Positions 1 through 7,841 of a stretch of DNA of 15,000 bases are shown here, one piece after another. The position numbers were made by a program, and so were the translations under genes. Under the pieces are notes generated by a model. That model saw only the letters and a program-made list of their open reading frames with translations. It ran no database searches and was not told the origin of the DNA. Location: positions 18,889,056 through 18,904,055 of the forward strand of contig NC_091564.1 in NCBI RefSeq assembly GCF_042767895.1. Direction: 5' to 3'. This DNA is from Penaeus vannamei. Its lineage: Eukaryota; Arthropoda; Malacostraca; Decapoda; Penaeidae. Position 1 is the first letter of the stretch; the number at the start of each line of letters is the position of its first letter.

Positions 1-180
1 GGCACCAAAAACAACACCATAATGAGATATCATAAGACAATCTACAATACCATAAAGGGGCGCCATAAGACAACTTACAACACCATAAAGAGGCACCATA
101 AAACAACCTACACCACCATAAGACAACCAACAACACCATAAGACAACCCACAACACCATAAAGCAACCTACACCACCATA
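1..180. repeat. Degenerate 20/13-bp minisatellite
   Basis: Units ending in 'accata' repeat every 20 bp at 35-54, 68-87, 101-120, 121-140, 141-160 and 161-180, with the form agacaacctacaacaccata. Two 13-bp units, 'aaggggcgccata' (55-67) and 'aagaggcaccata' (88-100), sit between the early copies. The left part is therefore a 33-bp (20+13) composite and the right part is a plain 20-bp array. The array probably continues left of the window. No coding signal is seen. Confidence 0.85.
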
Positions 181-362
181 ATGGGAAACCATGAAGACAC
201 CATCCCGACCAGCTACCGTCTCCCTTGCGCCGTGGGCTTGGAAGGAGGCCAGACGGCGACCGTAAAACACTTCTTTTGAGTTTCTCGTCAGAATCTTAAG
301 AAGCCGGAGACTTTACCTTCTCGGCGCGGACGGGAACGTAGCACACACGAGCGAGTTTTAGA
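181..362. other. Unique stretch without a recognisable gene
   Basis: This is mixed-composition sequence with moderate GC and several CpGs, unlike the repeats on both sides. No open frame of convincing composition, splice pattern or RNA gene was recognised. It could be part of an intron or an old dispersed repeat. Confidence 0.5.
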
Positions 363-384
363 TTTTTTTTTTTTTTTTTTTTTT
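363..384. repeat. T22 homopolymer
   Basis: There are twenty-two consecutive T on the + strand, followed directly by a G/A-rich tract (385-474). On the minus strand this reads as poly-A, as a retroposed 3' tail would, but no element body was recognised next to it. Confidence 0.9.
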
Positions 385-474
385 GAGGAGAATGAGGGGA
401 AGGAGGAGGAGGAGTAGGAGTAGGAGGGGGGAGGGAGGGAAAGGAAGGGAGGGGTGGGGGGTGGGGGGGTGAAA
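385..474. repeat. G/A-rich tract with G runs
   Basis: The tract is almost pure purine with repeated gga/ggag words and several runs of three or more G, including G6-G7. It is degenerate rather than a perfect microsatellite, and it gives a proline-rich frame on the minus strand that I do not regard as a gene. Confidence 0.8.
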
Positions 475-558
475 GGATGTGATGATCCATAAAAGGATTA
501 GTATTTTTGAAACGATTTGGGAGGCTCTGGTGTCGGTGTACTTTTATCATGAAAGATT

Positions 559-774
559 ATGAGTAATGATGAAAAAAAGAGTGAGTTTACGATGATGATA
601 ATGATGATAACGATGAAAATGTTGATGAAGATGATTATGATAGTAATAATGATTATGATGATGATGATGATTATGATTATGATGATGATGATTATTATGA
701 TTATGATGATGATGATAATTATGATTATGATGATGATGATTATTATTACATTTATGATGATTATGATGATGTGA
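559..774. repeat. GAT/ATT trinucleotide array, locally 9-27 bp periodic
   Basis: Stretches of (gat)n alternate with tat-gat-tat and similar words. From about 640 the block 'gatgatgatgattatgatta' recurs with small changes. Frames reading as poly-Ile/Met or poly-His/Asn result from this. The interruptions are regular, suggesting amplification of a compound unit as well as slippage of a single trinucleotide. Confidence 0.9.
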
Positions 775-789
775 TGAGGAAGAGAACAA

Positions 790-985
790 AATGCTGAAGA
801 AAGAGAAAAAAAAGAAAAAGAAAGAAAGAAAGAAGAGAACGAATAAAAACAAACAAACAAAAAACAAACTCACAACCCCCTCCAAGAAAATACCCCCCCA
901 CACCCCACCATCAACCCTCCCCCTCCCCCTCCAAAAAAAAGATAAAAAAATAGATGAATCAAAATCACTTTCGAAATTGGCTCCC
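790..985. repeat. A-rich then C-rich low-complexity DNA
   Basis: 791-860 is (A/G)-rich with aaag and aaac words, 870-935 mixes A and C with runs of C5-C7, and 981-992 is a C12 run. No gene is supported. The 83-residue frame starting at 791 is lysine- and proline-rich low complexity. Confidence 0.75.
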
Positions 986-990
986 CCCCC

Positions 991-1055
991 CCTTAAACGC
1001 ATTGGCGCATCCGACTCCATTAGCTTCCTGTTACGCAATTAGCGACGCTGGGCAG
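991..1055. other. Short island A, diverged duplicate of the island at 5671-5755
   Basis: The segment contains 'tggcgcatccgactccatt' followed by agcttcc, then 'ttacgcaattagcgac'. The segment at 5685-5753 has the same words in the same order: tggcgcttc, 'attccattagcttcc', 'ttatgtaattagagac'. The second copy has about 20 extra bases in the middle. Both copies lie at the 5' edge of a long purine-rich tract. No function is recognised; it may be part of a dispersed repeat. Confidence 0.6.
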
Positions 1056-1063
1056 AGATCAAA

Positions 1064-2005
<942 letters not shown>

Positions 2006-2009
2006 GGGA

Positions 2010-2230
2010 TTTTTTTTCTTTCTGAAAAGAAGGCGAGGGATAAGAAGAAGAGTGATAATAGAGAAAATTATGAGAAATGAATATATGCAAAATTGAAATA
2101 CCCAGTATAGAATATAGAAATACATCTCTGTTTAGTAGAATTATTAGATTAAAAAAATGGTGATTAGATAAAAAAAAAAAAAGCAAAAACATCACTAAAA
2201 CCAAAAAAGTGAATCGAATAAAACTGCTTC
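2010..2230. other. AT-rich unique stretch, no gene seen
   Basis: The region from the T8 run to the pyrimidine tract is AT-rich with short A runs (A7 and A13 around 2152-2182). There is no repeat periodicity and no supported gene. Confidence 0.5.
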
Positions 2231-2480
2231 TTGCTCTCCTCTCTCCTCCCCCTCTCCCTCTCCTCCTCTTCCCCTCGCTTTATCCCCTCGCCGTCATCTC
2301 CCTTCACTTCTTTCTCGTCTCTTTATCCCCCTTTTTAGCACAACTTTCCCACCTGTTACTGGAATGATTGATTACCTGGATATTTAGTGGCCAAATGGAT
2401 TTTTTCAGGTATCTGTTTATTTATTTATTTATTTATTTTATTTTGTTTATGTCTTTCGTGATATTTTGGAGTCGTGTTTG
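2231..2480. repeat. CT-rich tract, unique stretch and (TTTA)n
   Basis: 2231-2340 is CT-rich. 2341-2413 is unique and 2415-2440 is a run of about six ttta/ttat units. A 'tttttcaggt' at 2401 resembles a splice acceptor but has no supporting exon. Confidence 0.65.
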
Positions 2481-3348
2481 AATTTCATTGAATTTGTCTT
2501 CCTTCTTCTTCCTTGCCTTCCATTTATTTTTTATCTGATCTCTTTCTGCTTCTCCTTCTTTTATTATTCTTTGTCCTTTTCCCTATTTTCTGACTTTGTT
2601 TTCCTTATCTCCTCCTCCTCCTCCTTCTCCTCTTCCTTCACCTCTTCCACTTTCCCTCTTCCTCCCCTCAACTTATTTTTTTTTTCTTTTCCTTTTCTTG
2701 CCCTTGTCTCTTATATTCCTTTTCTTCCCACTCCTGCTTCTCCTTCTCCTCCACCTTTTTCTCCACTCCACTTCACCACTTTACCTCCTCCACCTTCTAC
2801 TTCTCATCCTCCTCTTCTATTTCTTTCTTATTTGCCTCCTTCTCCTCCTCCTCTTCTTCTTCATCCTCCCCCTCCTCCTCCTCCATCCTCTCTACCTCCT
2901 CCTCCTCCTCATTCAATATTCCATCTATTTCCTCCCTCACTACCTCCTCCTCTTCCCCCTTTACCACCACCTCCACCTCCTCTTACTCCTCATCACCCTC
3001 TTCCTCCTTATTTTCCTCCTTGTACTCCACCTCCTCCTCCTCCTTTTCCTCTTCCTCTTCCTCCACCTCCTCCTCCTCCTCCTCCCCCTTCTCCACTTCC
3101 TCCTCTTCCTCCACCTCGTCGTCCTGCCCCTCCCTCTTCCTCCTTTTCCTCTTCCTCCTCCACCTCCATCTTCTCCTTTTCCTCCACCACCACCATCAAT
3201 TCCTCCTCTTCCTCCTCCACCATCACCACGAGCACCTCCTCTTCCTCCTCCTCTACCTCCTCCTCCTCCTCCTCCTCCTCCTCCACCACCTCCTTTTCCT
3301 CCTCCACCACCACCTCCTCCACCTCCTCCTCCATTCCTTCTTCTATTT
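2481..3348. repeat. Long imperfect polypyrimidine (TCC/TTC)n tract
   Basis: Almost all bases are C or T on the + strand, with cctcctcc, cttcttcc and ccacctcc words and perfect (CCT)n runs around 3258-3284. The tract is densest from about 2730 to 3345. All + frames are open for hundreds of bases because pyrimidine-only DNA contains no stop codon. The resulting Pro/Ser/Leu/Phe-rich and (minus strand) Gly/Arg/Glu-rich frames are therefore not evidence of genes. Confidence 0.85.
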
Positions 3349-3432
3349 CCCACCAGAACTTCGTGACTGAGCGTCTTCTGCGGGGATTAAGATCTGACCT
3401 TCAGTTTGCAAGACGCGACACATGATCGTATT
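3349..3432. other. Short unique island with GCGTCTT/AAGACGC inverted repeat
   Basis: This is non-repetitive DNA between the polypyrimidine tract and the GAT array. gcgtctt at 3371-3377 and aagacgc at 3410-3416 form a 7-bp inverted repeat with a 32-bp spacer. The same pair of heptamers occurs in opposite order at 13354-13375. Confidence 0.55.
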
Positions 3433-4150
3433 ATAATGAAGATGAATTAATGGCGACGATAATGATGGTGGTGACGATGATGATGGTGACGATGATGATG
3501 GTGACGATGATGATGGTGGTGATAACGATGGAAACAATGATGATGATGGTAATATCATAATAATAATAATCATGAAAAACGATGATGATGATGATGATGA
3601 TGATCACGATGATAACAAAAAATAACAATGATATTGATAATTAGTAATACTGAAAGAAATGAGAATAATAATAATAAAAATGATAGTGAAAATAGTAATG
3701 ATAATGATAATGATAATGATAGTAAAAGCAATGATGATAATGATAATTATAGTAACAATAATGATAATAAAGATTTATGATAATGGTGATATAATAATAA
3801 TGATATAGACAACAACATCAACAATGATAGTGATAATAATGATCATGATAATAGCAATATTGATACGAATAACGATAATATTAATGATAAACATAGTAGA
3901 AGTAGTAGAAATAATGGAGTAATAACAATTATAATAATGATAATTTCAATGATAGTAATAATAACGATAATGATAATAATGATAATGATATATATGATAA
4001 TATATATAGTAACAATAACAACAGCAATTGTAATTATAACAATGATTGTAATAATAACGATAATAATGGTTGTAATAATAGTGGTGATAGTGATAATAAT
4101 CTATGGTAGAAATAATAATGATTAGTTATAACAATAGTAACAATGATAAC
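3433..4150. repeat. Imperfect GAT/AAT trinucleotide array
   Basis: The + strand is dominated by gat, aat, gac and agt words in 3-bp register (gataatgat, gatgatggtgac). Local higher periodicity is seen at about 3466-3515, where 'gatgatgatggtgac' recurs. Interruptions are frequent, so this is an old array. It holds no gene; Asn/Asp/Ile/Met-rich frames follow from the composition. Confidence 0.9.
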
Positions 4151-4197
4151 AAAACTAAACTAAAATTATATAAAAAAAAAGAAAATATAAAATATTT

Positions 4198-4386
4198 TCC
4201 TCCTCCATTGCTATTTTTTCCCTCTCCTCTTCCCTCTTTTCCTCCTCCTCCTCCCCCTCTTCCGCCTGCTCTTCCTCCATTTCCTCCCTCTCCTCCTCCT
4301 TCTCCTTCTTTTCCGCCTCCTCCTCCTCCATTTCCTCCTCCCCCTCTTCCGCTTTCTCCTCCTCCATTTCCTCCCTCTCCTCCTCC
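4198..4386. repeat. Polypyrimidine tract with 86-87-bp duplication
   Basis: The words cccctcttccgc (4254 and 4341) and ccatttcctccctctcctcc (4278 and 4364) each occur twice, 86-87 bp apart. The tract is therefore partly a tandem duplication of a compound (TCC) unit. No gene is present. Confidence 0.75.
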
Positions 4387-4664
4387 GAAATATCTGCGAA
4401 AGATAATAAAGAGAAGAGTGATGAAATCGTAAAAAGTAGGAAACAGACTGAAACAGAACAGTCTTAATTAAGATCAGAGGAAAGACTTTTAAACAGAGGA
4501 CATTTAGTTTATTGGACATGTTCTAGACTTGGAAAATGGGCGAAAGTTTAAACCGAAAATAAATTCTAAATGTTTGAGTTCTGGTGTCACGTGATATTGA
4601 TCTTGATATGGAAATGGTCATCGGAAGATTGGGTTGGAAGAAGGAAAATTGTAAATCTAAGAAA
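4387..4664. other. Unique AT-rich island, no gene recognised
   Basis: This is non-repetitive sequence without a supported frame. It contains the palindrome tcacgtga at 4587-4594, an E-box core (CACGTG), but a single 8-mer has no weight as a regulatory call. Confidence 0.5.
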
Positions 4665-4678
4665 GGGGGGGGGGGGGG
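4665..4678. repeat. G14 homopolymer
   Basis: Fourteen consecutive G on the + strand separate the unique island from A-rich DNA. Confidence 0.9.
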
Positions 4679-4679
4679 A

Positions 4680-4990
4680 TGAATAAAGAGAAAAGTAAAA
4701 GAAAAAAACGAAAAAAGTCCATAAACAAAATGTCAAAAAAAGTAGATGTCAAAACATTCAAAAGGAAGAAAAGGAGAGAGAGAAAAAATATGTAAATATC
4801 CCAAAAGACGAAGGATAATACCAAAAACGACTGAAGAAAATATGTTCAATGTTCAAAAAATCAAATGTCCAAAAACAAATAAACGAAAAAGTCCAAAAGT
4901 AAATGAAAATCTACATGAAAGAAAGAAAGAAAGAAAGAAAGAAGAAGAAGAAGAAGAAATAGAAATAAAAAGATAAAAAAAAAAAAAATG
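4680..4990. repeat. A-rich low-complexity DNA ending in (GAAA)n, (GAA)n and poly-A
   Basis: Loosely repeated words such as gtccaaaa and atgtcaaaa occur from about 4718 to 4905. They are followed by (gaaa)n at 4917-4941, (gaa)n at 4941-4957 and an A run ending at about 4988. The lysine/glutamate-rich 76-residue frame at 4746-4976 is a composition artefact. Confidence 0.75.
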
Positions 4991-5013
4991 GTTTAACGAT
5001 AAGTAAAAGGAAT

Positions 5014-5225
5014 GCGTCGGAATCAGAGATGCTAAGACGGATGTGCGGGATTCCAAGAGAGATTAGATCAGGAATGAGAGAATAAGAATAACGTAAGTAA
5101 TGGAGATTCTCTGAAGAAATCGGTTGATAAAAGTAGTTAAGCAAAGCAGCTAGAGGATAGAAGCATAAATAGAAGAGAAGAGGAAGAGAGGGAGATAGAG
5201 GAAGGAAGTGGGAAGTCAACACAAA
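5014..5225 (+). mobile_element. Decayed non-LTR retrotransposon RT C-terminal fragment
   Basis: The frame from 5020 reads ESEMLRRMCGIPREIRSGM and then hits a stop at 5083. This matches the pattern EMxMLRxMCGxTRxDRIRNExIR that I know from the region after the RT domain in endonuclease/RT-type (non-LTR) elements. After a one-base shift the next frame gives NERIRI, then EILRRNRLIK (compare KxRExRLRWxGHV). A further frame over about 5173-5215 gives KRRGREGDRGRKW (compare RGRGRPKKRW). The order of motifs is correct for the family, but there are at least two frameshifts and several stops, so it is dead. No upstream RT or endonuclease domain is present. About 60 bp of further sequence leads into a CG/CA/CT microsatellite at 5286. 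The clade is not determined. Confidence 0.55.
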
Positions 5226-5285
5226 ACACTGTCCTTCTAAAAACGTACATATAGAATTAACAACATTTCCCTCTCCCATATACAG

Positions 5286-5610
<325 letters not shown>

Positions 5611-5670
5611 CACACACGCAAAACGAGTACGTAATTCACACCTCTAAAACCTCCTCTGTTTCTCCCTCTC

Positions 5671-5755
5671 TCCTCCATTAACCTGGTGGCGCTTCGCTGA
5701 TTCCATTAGCTTCCGCTGGGTCGGAGTGCTGACCTATTATGTAATTAGAGACACG
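5671..5755. other. Short island B, diverged duplicate of the island at 991-1055
   Basis: It shares ordered blocks with 991-1055: tggcgcttc (5687-5695), 'attccattagcttcc' ending at 5714, and 'ttatgtaattagagac' (5737-5752). An extra 'gctgggtcggagtgctgacc' lies between the last two blocks. Like island A it directly precedes a long GGG/GA-rich tract. It is GC-richer and less repetitive than its surroundings. No function is known to me. Confidence 0.6.
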
Positions 5756-6740
5756 ATGGAAAGGGTGAAATTGGGTGGGATATTGATTGCCGGGTGAAAG
5801 GGGTGGGTGAAGGGAGGGAGGGAGGGAGGGAGGGAGGGTGAAAAGGGTGGAGGGAGAGAGGGGGGGAGGGAGGGTGGGTAGGAGAGTAGGGAAGGGTGAA
5901 GGGAGGGAGGGGAGGGGGGGGTGAAAGGGGTGGGTGAAGGGAGGGAGGGAGGGAGGGTGGGTAGGAGAGTAGGAAGGGTGAAGGGAGGGAGAGAGGGAGG
6001 GGGTGAGGGGGGGTGGGTAGGAGAGTAGGAAGGGTGAAGGGAGGGAGGGAGGGAGGGAGGGTGAAAAGGGTGAAGGGAGGGAGGGAGGGTGAAAGGGGTG
6101 GGTGAAGGGAGGGAGGGTGGAAAGGGGTGGGTGAAGGGAGGGAGGGGTGAAAGGGAGAGGGTGAAAGGAGGGTGGGTGAAGAGGGGGGGAGAAGGGAGGA
6201 GGGAGGGTGAAAAGGGTGGAGGGAGAGACGGGGGGAGGGGGGTAGGTAGGAGAGTAGGAAGGGTGAAAGGGGTGGAGGGAGGGAGGGAGGGTGGGTAGGA
6301 GAGTAGGAAGGGGGGAGGGGTGGAGGGAGGGAGGAGGGAGGAAAGTGGGAAGGAGAGTAGGAAGGGTGGAGGGAGTGGAAGGAAAGTGGGAGGAGGGGAG
6401 GTCGGAGGGTGAGTGGGAAGGAAGGGAGGAATGAAAAACTGGAAGGAGGAGGAAAGGAAGATAGGGCGGAAAGAGGGAGAGAAAGAAGGAGGTGAGAGGG
6501 GAGGGGAGGGAAGGAAGGGGGATGGTGAAAGGGAGTGAGTGAGGGAGGGAATGTGGGTAAGATGGAAGGGAAGAGGGTCAGACAGAAGAAAGGAGGGAGG
6601 AAGGGGGAGGTGAAAGGAGGGGAGGGGGTGAGAGGGGAGGGAGGGAGGAAGTTAGTTGAAAGGGGGGAAGGGAATGAAAGGGAAGGAGGAAGAGAAGGTA
6701 GGGAGAAAGGTTTAAAAGGGAGAGATAGAGGGGGTAGGCG
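5756..6740. repeat. GGGA-type purine minisatellite with G-quadruplex potential
   Basis: (gggagggaggga)n blocks recur with 'gtgaaaggggtgggtgaag' and 'gtgggtaggagagtaggaag'. The word taggagagtag occurs at about 5878, 5960, 6018, 6245 and 6296. The 5' half (5800-6320) is the more regular; the 3' half is degenerate G/A-rich DNA. Uninterrupted GGGA runs at about 5812-5838 easily satisfy a four-G-run quadruplex pattern. The 413-residue minus-strand frame covering most of this tract is Pro/Ser/Leu low complexity, not a gene. Confidence 0.85.
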
Positions 6741-6750
6741 TGAAGGAATT

Positions 6751-6980
6751 TTTTTATAATTGTTATTACGATCATCATTATCATCATTATTAGTAGTATT
6801 AGTATGATCATTGTTATTATTATTATTATTATTATTGATACAGCAAATATGATTAAGGTAACAATGGTAGTAATGATAATAATGATAATGATTATCGTTA
6901 TCATCATCATTGTTATTATTATTGCTATCCTTATCGTTATTATCATCAATATCATTACCATCATTATCATCATTATCACC
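6751..6980. repeat. ATC/ATT trinucleotide array (opposite orientation)
   Basis: atcattatc, attattatt and atcatcatt words fill the interval in 3-bp register. Much of it reads as ATT/ATC on the + strand, whereas the arrays at 3433 and 13480 read as AAT/GAT. The array is imperfect, with a mixed centre around 6835-6890 that has gataat words. Confidence 0.85.
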
Positions 6981-7302
6981 TATCACTTTCCTGTATTTTC
7001 CTTAACCTCCTCCTTCTTTTCCTATATTTTCGCATTCATCGCCATGTTCTGTATATTTTCCTTCTTAATCTCCGCTTGTTTTTTCCTTTTCTCTTTTCCT
7101 CTTTCTCCTCTTCTTTTTTTTCATTTCTACTTGTCCTTGTTCTTCCTTATTTTCTTGCTGACACTCCGAAACTTTTGACATCCTCGGGGGTTTTGCAACA
7201 ATCGTAAACTTCCACATTATTCCCGTCTTTGGTCGCATTGCATTTTGTTGTTCAGATGTGTATGTGATTTTGTGAATTTATTGTCTTCTCTCTCTCTTTT
7301 TA
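6981..7302. other. Pyrimidine-rich then unique DNA, no gene
   Basis: 6985-7160 is T/C-rich and gives a Phe/Leu/Ser frame. 7160-7290 is unique, including a short GC-richer part ('catcctcgggggttttgcaa'). I could not assign any gene or element. Confidence 0.5.
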
Positions 7303-7415
7303 TTATCTATTTGTCTAAATATTTATTTATTTATCTATCTAAATATCGATTTATATCTATCTATCTATCCTTTCATCCATCCATCCATCCATCTGTCTGT
7401 CTATCTATCTATCTG

Positions 7416-7459
<44 letters not shown>

Positions 7460-7600
7460 ACTATCTAACTATCTATCTATCTATCTGCCCATCCATCCAT
7501 CCATCCATCCATCCATCGATCTATCTATCCATTTAACCCATCTATCCATCCATCAATAAATCAAACAATCAATCCATCTAGCTATCTCTCTAACTATCCA
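7303..7600. repeat. (ATCT)n / (ATCC)n / (GTCT)n tetranucleotide array
   Basis: ttta and atct words start the array. (atcc)n lies at about 7375-7392. (atct)n with gtct interruptions covers about 7393-7485, (atcc)n about 7490-7517, and degenerate copies run to 7600. On the minus strand this is a GATA/GGAT-type array. Confidence 0.95.
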
Positions 7601-7841
7601 TCTTTGTGTACGTGTGCTTACAAACACACCCACACACCCGCGAACTACCACACACATCGTAAGGGCTTCTAATTGGCCGAGTCGAGTAACAGTCGTCAGT
7701 CATTCGCCTCGTCCGAATGCGTTGTTCTCCCGGCAGTTCGTGGGACAGTTCAATCAGCTGATCAAAAGCCCTGGGAAAGTGAGATCAAGTTGCATGAATC
7801 CGTGGAATCGAAAAGGAAAATGGCATTATTTATTATGTTTA
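7601..7841. other. Unique CpG-containing island, no gene recognised
   Basis: This is mixed-composition DNA of about 240 bp between the tetranucleotide array and the 20-bp minisatellite. CpG is frequent over about 7635-7735. An 83-residue + frame (7614-7865) crosses it, but it runs into the minisatellite, has no recognisable domain and lacks support. The island could be the flank in which the minisatellite arose, or part of a dispersed repeat. Confidence 0.5.

Noticed and set aside
363..384. T22 run as the poly-A tail of a minus-strand SINE or processed pseudogene
   Set aside because: The expected element body would lie to the right on the + strand, but that is a G-rich low-complexity tract with no tRNA-like boxes or gene similarity.
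2395..2415. Splice acceptor-like ttttttcag
   Set aside because: No open exon of normal composition follows and no partner donor was identified.
2466..3425. 319-residue Pro/Ser-rich + strand ORF
   Set aside because: Pyrimidine-only DNA cannot encode a stop on the + strand. The composition follows the TCC repeat, and the overlapping frames are equally open.
5745..6986. 413-residue minus-strand Pro/Ser/Leu-rich ORF
   Set aside because: It is the reverse strand of the GGGA minisatellite plus the ATC array; residue use simply tracks the repeats.
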